This document shows positions 43,745 through 53,841 of a stretch of DNA of 64,000 nt, one piece after another (position 1 is the stretch's first letter; each line of letters begins with the position of its first letter). The translations under genes were made by a program, and so were the position numbers. Under the pieces are notes generated by a model, which was given only the letters and a program-made list of their open reading frames with translations, was not told the origin of the DNA and made no database searches. Source of the stretch: Bacteroides oleiciplenus YIT 12058 (GTDB taxonomy: Bacteria > Bacteroidota > Bacteroidia > Bacteroidales > Bacteroidaceae); the NCBI RefSeq assembly GCF_000315485.1, contig NZ_JH992941.1, forward strand, positions 806,001 to 870,000, written 5' to 3'.

Positions 43745-44722
43745 TTAGAACACCGGTCTAGCGGACTCTGTCGACGGAGAATTTCCAGCTACTGAAGGCC
43801 ATCCGCCTTTCCACTCAACCTTATCCATCATTAACACGCGACCTTCGGGACGTTTAGTACTCACTGCATGATAAAACATCCAGTCATTACCCGCCTTATC
43901 CGTCACAATCTCAGAATTATGCCCGACACCTACGAAAGCTTCATTCTTCTGAATCAACACTTCATGATGATTGTCCAGCATTTTCTTGCCACTTTTATCT
44001 ATATAGGGTCCAAAAAGTTTCTTGGAACGTCCTACAACCGTGGTATAAGTACTCTTCAACCCTTCGCAACAAGTACCTATCGAAGCAAAGAAATAATAAT
44101 AGCCGTCTTTCTTGTGAATATATGTTCCTTCATAAGCTGTTCCTGCCACCTGGCGGAGCTTAGCACCTTTCTTAACTGAAAGTCCGTCGTCTGATAGCTC
44201 AATGCCATAAATCCCACGGAAACTACCCCAGAAGAGATATTTCTTTCCCCCATCTCCTATATAGAAAGGATCGATGGAATTTTGCACATTAATTTCATTG
44301 CTGCGGAACATTTTTCCATGATCCGTAAAAGGCCCTTCGGGTTTATCGGCAGTGGCACATCCGATGCCGCAAGTCCCCTCCCCTCCCCAAACGGACATGG
44401 AATAATAAAGTACGTATTTATCGCCTATTTTATTAATGTCCGGAGCCCACAGCCCTCCTTTAGGTTCAAAATTCGGACGAGTGTCCTTGGTAAATGCCGT
44501 ACCCACAAATTCCCATTCCACCAAATCTTTGGAACGATGAATGGGCAAGTGCTTGATATCTTCGGTAGCATAGAGGTAATAGTAGCCATCCTCCCCTTTA
44601 ATAATGGAAGGATCGGGCAGACTATAGTTTATAACCGGATTCTGATAAGTTTTGCCAGGCTTTTTCGCCATAAGCACACAGCTTATGGCGAGAAAAGCTA
44701 CTATTAACAATATTCTTTGCAT
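43745..44722 (-). CDS. GH43-family glycoside hydrolase, periplasmic-type (PUL B)
   Basis: A 325-residue arabinofuranosidase/xylosidase-type propeller with a signal peptide (MQRILLIVAFLAISCVLMA). Catalytic acids are the Asp in SLPDPSIIKG, the Asp in NSIDPFYIGD and the Glu in GTAYEGTYI; the GVGHNSEIVTD block near the C-terminus is also typical. It begins 13 bp after the end of the neighbouring GH43 gene, and the two proteins share blocks such as STYTTVVGRS and GHNSEIVTD, so they are tandem paralogues. It has no convincing lipobox, unlike the other copy, which may place it in the periplasm. It precedes the alpha-toroid gene by 30 bp. Confidence 0.88.
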   Translation of the reverse strand: MQRILLIVAFLAISCVLMAKKPGKTYQNPVINYSLPDPSIIKGEDGYYYLYATEDIKHLPIHRSKDLVEWEFVGTAFTKDTRPNFEPKGGLWAPDINKIGDKYVLYYSMSVWGGEGTCGIGCATADKPEGPFTDHGKMFRSNEINVQNSIDPFYIGDGGKKYLFWGSFRGIYGIELSDDGLSVKKGAKLRQVAGTAYEGTYIHKKDGYYYFFASIGTCCEGLKSTYTTVVGRSKKLFGPYIDKSGKKMLDNHHEVLIQKNEAFVGVGHNSEIVTDKAGNDWMFYHAVSTKRPEGRVLMMDKVEWKGGWPSVAGNSPSTESARPVF

Positions 44723-44735
44723 ATGTTTCTTTTTA

Positions 44736-45764
44736 CTATTTACAAACCGGGGCTTCTGCCTCAGTGGATGGAGCGTTGCCTACAATCATAGGCCAATCAT
44801 TATCCCAAACGATACGGTCAATCATCAGATAACGTCCTTTGCTTGGGGTGTGGCGGTCGTAACTATGATATAACATCCACTCATTACCTTCGCTATCCGT
44901 CACAATCTCCGAGTTGTGACCCGGCCCTACAAAACGGTCATTGGCTCTGATAAGTACTTCATATTTGTTGTCCATCATCGACTCTCCGTTCTTATTCACA
45001 TACGGACCTAAGAAAGAAGTGGAACGACCTACAACCGTAGTGTAAGTACTCAACATAGAGTTACAGCATGAACCAACCGATGCAAACATATAGTAATAAT
45101 CACCACGCTTATGGATGTAAGGCGCCTCGAAAGCCGTACCTGCCACCTGAACTCTCTCCTTCTTGGCTGTTGCGATGTCGGGATACACTCTGGTACCGTC
45201 AGCATTCAACTTCACAGCATACAGACCGTTGAAACTACCCCAAACAATCCACTTCTGTCCGTTGTCCTCATAGAAGCAAGGGTCAATGGAATTTCTCACG
45301 TCAATTTCAGCAGAAGTGAACAGCTTGCCTTTTCCGTCTACCGATATATCCAATGTGAAAGGACCTTCGGGAGAATCAGCCGAAGCAATACCAATACCGG
45401 CAGTAGCAGGCTTGCCCATGGCAGACATGGCATAATACAAGATATATTTGTCGCCAACCTTCTCAATATCCGGAGCCCACACTGCTGCACCCGATTCGGT
45501 TACGAATGAAGGTTTCTTGTCGAACATCTTGCCTCCGTCTGTCCAATGAATCAGGTCTTCCGACTTACGGATGACAGATGTATTGGTAGCATATACGTAA
45601 TATGAATGGTCATTTGCTTTCCAGATGGTAGGATCACCCACACTGTAGTCAGTCAGCGGATTTGAATAGGGATTACTATAAACCGGCTTTTTATTATCAT
45701 CATCCGAACAGGATGCCAAGGCTCCTGTCAGAGCCAAGGCAAATAATATATATCTACTTCTCAT
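44736..45764 (-). CDS. GH43-family glycoside hydrolase, surface lipoprotein type (PUL B)
   Basis: A 342-residue GH43 with a lipoprotein signal (MRSRYILFALALTGALASC) followed by SDDDNKK, an acidic stretch typical of surface-exported Bacteroidota lipoproteins. Catalytic acids are the Asp in SVGDPTIWKAND, the Asp in NSIDPCFYEDNG and the Glu in GTAFEAPYI. It is closely related to the 43745-44722 copy. The ATG at 45762-45764 starts 2 bp after the SusD stop codon, so it is translationally coupled or nearly so; a TTG two codons upstream is less likely. A surface enzyme that cuts polymer before SusC import is the likely role. Confidence 0.88.
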   Translation of the reverse strand: MRSRYILFALALTGALASCSDDDNKKPVYSNPYSNPLTDYSVGDPTIWKANDHSYYVYATNTSVIRKSEDLIHWTDGGKMFDKKPSFVTESGAAVWAPDIEKVGDKYILYYAMSAMGKPATAGIGIASADSPEGPFTLDISVDGKGKLFTSAEIDVRNSIDPCFYEDNGQKWIVWGSFNGLYAVKLNADGTRVYPDIATAKKERVQVAGTAFEAPYIHKRGDYYYMFASVGSCCNSMLSTYTTVVGRSTSFLGPYVNKNGESMMDNKYEVLIRANDRFVGPGHNSEIVTDSEGNEWMLYHSYDRHTPSKGRYLMIDRIVWDNDWPMIVGNAPSTEAEAPVCK

Positions 45765-45766
45765 AA

Positions 45767-47590
45767 TCAATTATTATATCTTTTTTCAAGTTCTTCTACA
45801 GGAATATTGTCTTCATAGCCATCGTAACCATAGTTCTGGTTGATGCGACCTTGCGTGTTGGATTCTATAGCATTACGCGGAACAGGCCACAACACATGAT
45901 AAGGCTTCATTATGAAGGCATTGGTTGAATAATAATATTCTGTTGCAAAGAAGTTGTTCTTTTCCATTACGCGGTCATAGTACCAGTTCTTCTCCGAGAA
46001 GTTGCTGAGAGAATATCCGTCTACACCCTTTTCTGCTTTCAGGAATGCAATACGTGTCAGCTCAGTCTTACGATGGTCTTCCAGAAATAACTCTCTGGCT
46101 CTTTCATCCAGAATGTCTTCCAACGTAACAGATGAGAATTCCGGAGCATTCACACGACGGCGGATTGTATTCACATCAGCAGTAGCCAAATCGTTCTGTC
46201 CTAACCACCAGTATGCCTCAGCTCTGTTCAGGTAAGTTTCGGCAAGACGGAAGATGTACTGGTCGGTGAAACCACCTACAGGAACTTTACCTCCTGCTTT
46301 TATATCATCCTTGTCTATCAGGACCTTCACAATCGGGAAGGAGAAGTAACAACGCATAGTGTCCGAACAAAAAGCAGGATCAACTGGTTGGCCGAAGTAT
46401 GCGGCACTACCACCTTTTGAAGCCGGCAAGTTGTATTTGATTTGTGACTTATCATACCAATTGTTGGAGTTATGACGCATATCATCACCGCAGTTGCTCC
46501 ACAAGCTATATTGCGCATAGTTGGTAGGACGTATCTTAGCAAGACCTCTACCCAGATATTCCAGTTGTTCGTATCCATCATAGATACCAGAAGCATCCGT
46601 TGTTCCGTTCTTTCCGTCCGGTGTTTTCATCTTGGAACCGGAGTGCCACTGAGGCACGAAGTTACGTTTACGGTTTGAGCCACCTGGAGAAGAACATCCA
46701 TCCAGACCATAGATTTCCTGACCGATCATGATACCTTCTTTGTTCTCAACGATACTGATATTTTCTTCCTGAAACAAGTCATTGTAGACATCCTTGCTCT
46801 TATCGTCTGAGTTGATACCGAAACGTTCGGTCATCAGACGTAATCCGTAGTTGTTGATACAACGGGTGGTTGCATCCACTGCCTGTTGGAAGTCACCGGT
46901 AGCCAGACATATCTTAGCCAGTAAGTGCTCACCTGCGGCTCTGCTCACTGCACCACGAATCACTTCTTTAGGCAACCATTGTACGGCATATTCCATATCT
47001 TTCTTGATATTCGCAAGGATAGTCTTACGAGAAACGGTATTAAAGTCTAATTTAGCACCGGTAATCTCTTCCCCAATCCAAGGTACATCACCGAATTGGT
47101 TAGTCAGCAGATAATACCAGTAAGCACGGTGAAAATATCCTTCAGCCAAACAAGCGTTTCTGTCTTCTTCCGAAGCCATACCATCAGCTTCGGGAGCACG
47201 GGTGATGACCGTATTGGCATACTTGATACCATTCCAGCCGAAAACCCAGTAACGAAGGTGTAAATACATATTAGTGGTAGGAGTCAACTGAGTCACCATA
47301 TTATGTATTTCCTTTGTTTCAGGACCACCCATCACAGCCAAGTCAGACCAGGCATATTCATACACAGAGTAAGTTTCACAATTACTGGAGTTGAATGCAT
47401 CTCCGAACCATTCAAAATTCATTTGCTTGCGACAAAGGCGAAGCATGGTTTCCAAACCCGCTTTATCCACGAAAGTATTCTCCGGAGTCAGAAACGACAT
47501 AGCCTTCGGTTCCAGATCAACACAAGCAGAAAGGCTGGCAGCTATCAGGCAAGTAGCCAGACCTTTTAGTATATATTTCTTTGTTTTCAT
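45767..47590 (-). CDS. SusD/RagB-family glycan-binding lipoprotein (PUL B)
   Basis: A 607-residue surface lipoprotein partner of SusC. It has a lipoprotein signal (MKTKKYILKGLATCLIAASLSAC, truncated here at the lipobox LSAC) and then helical TPR-like segments such as RYWVFGWNGIKYANTVI and NACLAEGYFHRAYWYYLLTN. The C-terminal SusD block FRLAETYLNRAEAYWWLGQ and LDERARELFLEDHRKTEL are clear. It follows SusC by 37 bp and is followed at 2 bp by a GH43 gene. Aromatic residues for glycan stacking cannot be picked out from sequence. Confidence 0.93.
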   Translation of the reverse strand: MKTKKYILKGLATCLIAASLSACVDLEPKAMSFLTPENTFVDKAGLETMLRLCRKQMNFEWFGDAFNSSNCETYSVYEYAWSDLAVMGGPETKEIHNMVTQLTPTTNMYLHLRYWVFGWNGIKYANTVITRAPEADGMASEEDRNACLAEGYFHRAYWYYLLTNQFGDVPWIGEEITGAKLDFNTVSRKTILANIKKDMEYAVQWLPKEVIRGAVSRAAGEHLLAKICLATGDFQQAVDATTRCINNYGLRLMTERFGINSDDKSKDVYNDLFQEENISIVENKEGIMIGQEIYGLDGCSSPGGSNRKRNFVPQWHSGSKMKTPDGKNGTTDASGIYDGYEQLEYLGRGLAKIRPTNYAQYSLWSNCGDDMRHNSNNWYDKSQIKYNLPASKGGSAAYFGQPVDPAFCSDTMRCYFSFPIVKVLIDKDDIKAGGKVPVGGFTDQYIFRLAETYLNRAEAYWWLGQNDLATADVNTIRRRVNAPEFSSVTLEDILDERARELFLEDHRKTELTRIAFLKAEKGVDGYSLSNFSEKNWYYDRVMEKNNFFATEYYYSTNAFIMKPYHVLWPVPRNAIESNTQGRINQNYGYDGYEDNIPVEELEKRYNN

Positions 47591-47627
47591 TTGAATATCT
47601 TTATTTAAAATTATTCGTTCTATCAGA

Positions 47628-50600
47628 TTATAAGGTAATATCTACACCAAATGTCCAGATACGCGGAGTGATGGCCTTCGTCAAAGGATCGGAAGTTCTC
47701 CACTTAGAAATAACGAATGCATTATCCACATTAATGCTAAATCTCAGGTTATCAATCATAAACTTGTTAATCAGCTTCTTCGGGAATGTATAAGACAATG
47801 CCATATTCTGCATTCTTACGTAATTTCTCTTTTCGTAGATGTTCACACCCGGACTGTCAACGTTTGCCCCCAGACGGGCATATTTGCTGTTCTGATTCCA
47901 AGGTGTCCAGTATTCAGTCCAAACAGAGTTTGAAGTATTGTAGAAACGGTTAGTTTCGTTTCTGGGCAGATTATCGATATCCATCCAGCCGAATTCTCCA
48001 CGCAGCACAAAAGAGAAGTTGATGCATTTGAAGAGGTTCAGGTCACTACTCAGTGTCATACGGTGCTTCGGAGTTTTGTTACCTAACCAAAGTTTGTCCT
48101 CATCATTGATCTTACCATCGTTATTGACATCCATCAATCTTGGGTCACCCGGCTGTTTACCATATTTTGCAGCTTCCAATTCTTCACCCAGTTGCCATAC
48201 GCCAATCCACTTATAATCATAAATTTCATCAATGGCATGTCCGATATACCAGCCGTTCTGTACGTCATCATCCTCACGCTGACCAATAACATTACCATCT
48301 GCATCCAGCACATCAATTATATCACCATACAGGTGCTTGATTTCATTCTTGTTAGTAGAATAAGTAAATGTAGTAGCCCAACGTACATTAGAGGTATTCA
48401 CGTTTATACTTGACAAAGTTAACTCAGCACCCTGGTTGGCAATCTCTCCCAAGTTAGAAGCAATCTTACCATATCCTGAAATTTCGGGCATAGCACGGTC
48501 CATCAACAAGTCGTTCGTCTTGTTCTTATAGAGTTCTACCGAACCGCTCAATCTGTTGTTGAACAATCCGAAGTCAACACCAAGGTTGAAACCGGTAGTA
48601 GTTTCCCATTTCAGGTCTCTATTAGCCAAACTTGAAGGATATACACCTTTGTAGTTCACACCATTCTGGATAACGTTCGTAATGGTCAATCTTGAATAGG
48701 CGGCATAACGGCCGATATCACGGTTACCGGTCTGCCCCCAAGAGAGGCGCAGTTTCAAGTTATCTATCCATTTCACGTCCTTCAAGAAGTTTTCTTCTGA
48801 CATACGCCATCCGGCAGCCACTGTAGAGAACGTACCAAAAGGATTATTCTGTCCGAAAGCAGAGAAACCGTCACGACGTACAGAGCCGGTCAGCAAATAA
48901 CGATCCATCAATGAGTAGTTCAAACGCCACAACAAACCATTACCTGTCTGCATTTCGTCATTGGAGCTGACCGTAGGAGTGATACCTGCCTGAATACCGT
49001 GATAGCTCAATGCGCCGTTAGGCTGGAAACCTTCATTGTTTCCTGTACTTTGCCAGTTCTGGTACTTTTCGGCAGTATATACAAAGGTAAAGTCAAAGTT
49101 ATGTATTTTAGCAAACGTACGGTTCCACTTCAACATATTATCGATACTCCATTCGTAGTCTGAATAGTCTACGCGTTTTGCTTTACCACCTGACGGTACA
49201 CCCGGTTTGATGTCAGAGTCAAAATAGTAATCCTTTCTCCAACCATAGCGTATGTTGAAAGTCGTCTGCCAGGAGAATCCGAACGGGAGAGTCAACTTGC
49301 CGTAAACACTTGAATTGAAAGTCTGTGTTCTATAATATTTGTCGTCCACAGAACGGTTCAGCAACGGATTGGCAATACGGTTGTCATCCCAAGGTCTAAC
49401 CTTGATGCTTCCGTCAGCTTCGTAAACATCACCAAAGGGACTGGCAGCCTTAGCTGCACCTGTATCTGCTTTGATATCATCCGAACCTTTATGAGTGAAC
49501 TGTGCATTCAAACCGATATTCAACCATTTTGTGATTTCAGTATCTAAGTTCACACGTGATCTTGAAGCACGGAACTGGTCACCTACAACAATACCGTCAT
49601 TATTGGTATAGCCCAACGACACATAATAGTTGGTTCTTGCAGTCTTTCCAGAAACTGATGCACTGTAATCTTGTCTCAAACCATTCTGATAAACAAGGTC
49701 CATCCAGTCAACGAACTTGCCATTTTTATAGTTAGTAACCTCAATCGGGTTAAACTCCATACGTTGCATCCAGGTTTCGGTGTAGTCACCGGAGAAAGAA
49801 GGATCATAGGCAGCCCATTGTTCACGAGAAACGCCTTCGGGCAGATTATCGGGGTTGTCATAGTAACCCAACCCTTTTTGCTGATCACCCGGTTTAAAGT
49901 AATCGATTGTTTTATAGTAATCGGAACGTCTCTGCATGTACTGTTCAGCAGTAGGCATCTCAGGCATAAATGTTGCTTGCGACACACCGATTTTTGTACT
50001 TACATTAATGATAGGTTTTTCAGAAGAACCTTTCTTCGTATTGATAAGGATAACACCGGCCGAACCTTTAGAACCGTAGATAGCGGTAGAACTGGCATCT
50101 TTCAGGATATCCATACTTTCGATGTCGTTCGGGTTGATGTCATCAATATTACCATAGAATACTACGCCGTCCAAAACAATCAAAGGAGAAGTACTGGCTT
50201 TCAATGATTGCTTACCGCGAATCAAAAGTCCGGAAGCACCACCACCTGCATCAGTAGAAGGAGTGATGTGTACACCGGGAACCGTACCAACCAAATAGTC
50301 GAGAGCATTTGTTGCAGCTCTGTTCTTGGTAACCTCATCGCCGATGTGTGCCACAGCACCCGTTACGTCTTTTCTCTTCATTGTACCATAACCAACCACA
50401 ACAACTTCATCCAACAACTTAGAATCCTCAACCAACATAACGTTCAGGGTTCTGGTGTTGGCATCAATTGTTTTTTCCATTGTTTGATAGCCAATGAATG
50501 AAAATACTAAGGTAGTTTTTTGTGCGGGAATGTTCAGTGAATATTTACCATCCAAATCAGTAATAGTACCCACAGCAGCATTACCTTTTACAGTTACGTT

Positions 50601-50750
50601 CACACCGATAACTGTTTCGCCCGTGGCATCTTTAACAACACCCGTAACGATTCTGCCTGACTGGGCTTGAACAGACATTGTAGAGATAAGGAGTAGTAAT
50701 AGCATCCTAATCCTTGCATCAGAAAAGAATTTTGAAATCTTCTGCTTCAT
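47628..50750 (-). CDS. SusC/RagA-family TonB-dependent outer-membrane transporter (PUL B)
   Basis: A 1040-residue outer-membrane importer and the first gene of the main PUL B operon. It has a signal peptide (MKQKISKFFSDARIRMLLLL onward), a carboxypeptidase-D-like domain (VTGVVKDATGETVIGVNVTV), the TonB box in LDEVVVVGYGTMKRKDVTGA, and the plug DILKDASSTAIYGSKGSAG. The chosen ATG at 50748-50750 starts the signal peptide; the in-frame ATG at 50804 would add 18 residues and lies about at the predicted transcription start. The sequence ends TPRIWTFGVDITL, with a final aromatic strand as usual. Confidence 0.95.
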   Translation of the reverse strand: MKQKISKFFSDARIRMLLLLLISTMSVQAQSGRIVTGVVKDATGETVIGVNVTVKGNAAVGTITDLDGKYSLNIPAQKTTLVFSFIGYQTMEKTIDANTRTLNVMLVEDSKLLDEVVVVGYGTMKRKDVTGAVAHIGDEVTKNRAATNALDYLVGTVPGVHITPSTDAGGGASGLLIRGKQSLKASTSPLIVLDGVVFYGNIDDINPNDIESMDILKDASSTAIYGSKGSAGVILINTKKGSSEKPIINVSTKIGVSQATFMPEMPTAEQYMQRRSDYYKTIDYFKPGDQQKGLGYYDNPDNLPEGVSREQWAAYDPSFSGDYTETWMQRMEFNPIEVTNYKNGKFVDWMDLVYQNGLRQDYSASVSGKTARTNYYVSLGYTNNDGIVVGDQFRASRSRVNLDTEITKWLNIGLNAQFTHKGSDDIKADTGAAKAASPFGDVYEADGSIKVRPWDDNRIANPLLNRSVDDKYYRTQTFNSSVYGKLTLPFGFSWQTTFNIRYGWRKDYYFDSDIKPGVPSGGKAKRVDYSDYEWSIDNMLKWNRTFAKIHNFDFTFVYTAEKYQNWQSTGNNEGFQPNGALSYHGIQAGITPTVSSNDEMQTGNGLLWRLNYSLMDRYLLTGSVRRDGFSAFGQNNPFGTFSTVAAGWRMSEENFLKDVKWIDNLKLRLSWGQTGNRDIGRYAAYSRLTITNVIQNGVNYKGVYPSSLANRDLKWETTTGFNLGVDFGLFNNRLSGSVELYKNKTNDLLMDRAMPEISGYGKIASNLGEIANQGAELTLSSINVNTSNVRWATTFTYSTNKNEIKHLYGDIIDVLDADGNVIGQREDDDVQNGWYIGHAIDEIYDYKWIGVWQLGEELEAAKYGKQPGDPRLMDVNNDGKINDEDKLWLGNKTPKHRMTLSSDLNLFKCINFSFVLRGEFGWMDIDNLPRNETNRFYNTSNSVWTEYWTPWNQNSKYARLGANVDSPGVNIYEKRNYVRMQNMALSYTFPKKLINKFMIDNLRFSINVDNAFVISKWRTSDPLTKAITPRIWTFGVDITL

Positions 50751-50801
50751 AATATTAAATTTTAAAAAAATTGTAAAGTCTTTATTGGCTTTAAAGCAGG
50801 A

Positions 50802-50809
50802 CAAATGTA
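50802..50809 (-). promoter_or_regulatory. Putative -7 element of the PUL B SusC operon
   Basis: On the minus strand TACATTTG matches TAnnTTTG. Transcription would start near 50795 and leave a leader of about 45 nt before the SusC ATG at 50750. No exact -33 TTTG was found. The 299-bp gap to the GH63/MGH1-like gene also includes an AT-rich leader. Confidence 0.5.
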
Positions 50810-51049
50810 GAGATTAGATTAAATTATTGATGCTAAAGTTATCTCTAAAAAAAGAAAAAACGTCTCAATTTACCCTTCAGAAGGGTTTAAAAAGGGAATA
50901 GGGACAATAATTTCAATTATGAGACGCAACTGCTATTTTACTAATATACTGTAAGTTGCAAAAGTTGCTGATTAAGAAAACTTCAGATATATGTTAGAGA
51001 AATAAGAGAGAGAGAAACTGAGATAGTAGTACATTATTAACAAGCAGCT

Positions 51050-53803
51050 TCAATCAAGAGCCTGAACTACCAGATCTCCTGTTTTATTCGTTGCAGGTAG
51101 AGTGATTTCCAACATTCCTGCATGTCCGGACCTGAACTTAACAGGTTTACCATTGAAACGCACTGTATATTGACACCCCGCATTCATACAAACAATCATG
51201 CAACGTTCATGCGGTCTCGTTGAATCATCAAAAGAGATTTCAGCCTTATATCCAGAACAGTTGCCAGTGAATTCGCTTTTCGTAATCCAGACTTCAAACC
51301 CTGTGGAGACCTTACCCGGTTTATAATAAGCCGCAAACCAGTTCAGGATAGGAGACGAAAGCCCGGAAAACTGATGCCACCCCGCCCCTCTTCCCGAGGA
51401 AATGATGAAGTGCTCGAACGTGAAATAACTCTCTGCACACTCCTTTTCCCAGTTATCAAGAGCCGTATGCGCCACCCGGTAAGCTTCTTCTCCTTTACCC
51501 AGGTCTAAAAGAGCTTTCCACATCATCCACTGATGGGGAAACCAGACAGCACCATTCCAATATCCGTCCACCTTATAATAAGAAGCGGATTGATCAACTG
51601 TAGATATACCTACCTTAGTCCACAACTCATCAGGAGAAAACAGATGTTTCACCAGCTTGTCCGCCTGAGCGGAAGAACAGATGCCCGCTGCCAGAGGGGT
51701 TACTCCATCCAGTCCCTTATTGAAATTAGAGTGGTCTTTATACCGGAAAATATCTTTTGCATTGCCCAAAGAGTCATGAACCACATATCCGTAATATCCG
51801 CTTTCTTCATCCCACGCATAGGTTTGCAATGCATATGACAGTTGCTTGATGACCTGTTCATACTCCTTCATGTCTTTTTTCAATCCCAGTTCCTTGGCTG
51901 CCAGGCGCAGAATCTTCGCAGCCCGAAGATAATAAGCAGAAGTCACCACAGGAGTAACGAACGGGGTTTGCGATTTAGTGCGGTGCAACTCATGCTGGGG
52001 CGGATAATCGTCCCATCCACCGGAATTATAGAAATAATCCCAGGTGCGAAGCAAACCGGAACCTTCCATCCGGGTGGTAGAATAGGGATCGGTTCCGACC
52101 ATGAAATCAAAATATTGTTTCAGGCGGGGATACAGGAATTCCAATGATTCATGTGACAGACTGTTATTCCATAAATCAAAGTAGGCATACATCTGTATAG
52201 GCAATGGAGTGCCATGATGAATGAAAGCCGACTCACTACCTACCGGAGTGGTATAAGCCTTGATACATTCGAAAGCCTTGGCAGGGTCCACATCCACCAG
52301 TCCCAACGCTATGAAACCGGAGTCCCAGGTATAGAGGCTGTTCCAGTTCTTTCCCGGTGTGAAGTGCCGGATATACTCTTTCTGAGTATAAACCGGATAT
52401 ACAATATTCGACAAAAGCGAGGCTTGCAACAGACGGTTTCCCAGAAGATACTTTTCTCCGGCAGGCAGTACCCCGTCTTTGAATTTCGCATCTTTTGCAG
52501 GCTGTATCTGTGCGATGAGTTTGTCCGGAGCAGAGTGAAAACCGGATAGCTCCTGTTTCACCAGTTCCTTATCTCCGCTGCACACCAGCATATAGATGGT
52601 CTGTTCGGAATTCGGTTCCAGCACGACGGGGCGCAAAAAGGTGTTTGCATAATGCCACTTCCTGTCGCCAACCAGCCTTGACGACACATGATCGTGCACC
52701 CGTCTACGAAAAAAAGACTCCAATTCACCGTTCAGAATCTCGCGCACCTCCGAATGCTGGTAGTTCCAGGCCACACCATAAAAGTTCTCACAATCCTTGT
52801 ATTTCAGGATGAAGTCCTTCCGGTCCTCTCCCACTTCCATCATGGGAGTGAAGGGAACCGGTGCAGGAGTGACGTTTACATGGCTTACCTCATCACTGTC
52901 TCCCACAAAGAAACCATCCAGGCTGATGCCCACGGTGGAAGCGGAAATAAATTCCAGTTTATACTCCCCCGCCTTTTTACAATGGTAAGGGACGGACAGG
53001 AAGGAAAATTCTCCCGTACCCCTTAATTCCACAGGCTGTTCCGTCAGTCCTTTCAAATGCAGAACAGCGGTTTCCCCTTCTTTTACCTTAAACCGAAGTC
53101 CTATGGCGCCTCTCTCGTGTCCCGGAAGGATATTCACCAGATAAGCCAGACGGTCGCCCTCGTTTCTGCCGAAGCCCCGGCCCAGAATGGAGCCATCGAG
53201 CGACGAGGCACTCCGCTCTTCATTCCGTTGCCAACCGTCATACACCAGCCGGTACTGAGGAGACTGGCGGACAGGCTCATTCTCCACATAGTCGATGGCA
53301 TTGTACCATTGCAGGCGGGATGCGCCTGTAGCGACCACTTGCGGTTGCGTTTCGGGATAATCGATGTAAGCCATCTGATTCAAGACCAGATTCTGGGGCA
53401 TACTTGTATTGTTGACACAATGTATCCCGACCAGTGTACGGTTATCATCCAGAATGTGGTAGGTGACATCCGTATAGACCCGATCTTTCCATTCCAGCTC
53501 ATAGCGGTAGGTGATGCGGGTCATCTCCGGGTTTATCTCCCACGGATAGTAGGACGACTCGAACAGGACGTGTGGCACCAACTGGCGGTTCCGGTAGTAT
53601 CCGGGCATCACCGAGAAGTCAAAACGTATCCCTTTGCGCATATCGGGTATGTGCGAGATGCCGGCATAACGTTTTGAGTAAGGACCCCATGCATGCAAGG
53701 AAGCTATGTCATGGCTATTGTCCGAAGAAGGTGAAGGAAAAACAGCTCCTACACAGTAAAGGGCCACAGTTGCGGCCAGAAATGTCATCAAGTATCGTTT
53801 CAT
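51050..53803 (-). CDS. GH63/MGH1-like exported glycosidase with (alpha/alpha)6 barrel
   Basis: A 917-residue exported enzyme (signal peptide MKRYLMTFLAATVALYCVGA). The N-terminal 400 residues are beta-rich and include carbohydrate-binding-like stretches. Residues about 470-810 form an (alpha/alpha)6 toroid with motifs known from trehalase/GH63/MGH1-type enzymes: NSLYTWDSGFIALG with a likely catalytic Asp, GGWDDYPPQ, GYWNGAVWFPHQWMMWKAL, and ESYFTFEHF. The C-terminus is a short beta domain. It follows the GH31 gene by 38 bp in the same direction, so they form one operon. The substrate is probably an alpha-linked glucose- or mannose-type side chain; the family assignment is approximate. Confidence 0.7.
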   Translation of the reverse strand: MKRYLMTFLAATVALYCVGAVFPSPSSDNSHDIASLHAWGPYSKRYAGISHIPDMRKGIRFDFSVMPGYYRNRQLVPHVLFESSYYPWEINPEMTRITYRYELEWKDRVYTDVTYHILDDNRTLVGIHCVNNTSMPQNLVLNQMAYIDYPETQPQVVATGASRLQWYNAIDYVENEPVRQSPQYRLVYDGWQRNEERSASSLDGSILGRGFGRNEGDRLAYLVNILPGHERGAIGLRFKVKEGETAVLHLKGLTEQPVELRGTGEFSFLSVPYHCKKAGEYKLEFISASTVGISLDGFFVGDSDEVSHVNVTPAPVPFTPMMEVGEDRKDFILKYKDCENFYGVAWNYQHSEVREILNGELESFFRRRVHDHVSSRLVGDRKWHYANTFLRPVVLEPNSEQTIYMLVCSGDKELVKQELSGFHSAPDKLIAQIQPAKDAKFKDGVLPAGEKYLLGNRLLQASLLSNIVYPVYTQKEYIRHFTPGKNWNSLYTWDSGFIALGLVDVDPAKAFECIKAYTTPVGSESAFIHHGTPLPIQMYAYFDLWNNSLSHESLEFLYPRLKQYFDFMVGTDPYSTTRMEGSGLLRTWDYFYNSGGWDDYPPQHELHRTKSQTPFVTPVVTSAYYLRAAKILRLAAKELGLKKDMKEYEQVIKQLSYALQTYAWDEESGYYGYVVHDSLGNAKDIFRYKDHSNFNKGLDGVTPLAAGICSSAQADKLVKHLFSPDELWTKVGISTVDQSASYYKVDGYWNGAVWFPHQWMMWKALLDLGKGEEAYRVAHTALDNWEKECAESYFTFEHFIISSGRGAGWHQFSGLSSPILNWFAAYYKPGKVSTGFEVWITKSEFTGNCSGYKAEISFDDSTRPHERCMIVCMNAGCQYTVRFNGKPVKFRSGHAGMLEITLPATNKTGDLVVQALD

Positions 53804-53841
53804 CTATTATTTCAGTAACTTCCTTCCAGAAACATTCAAAA

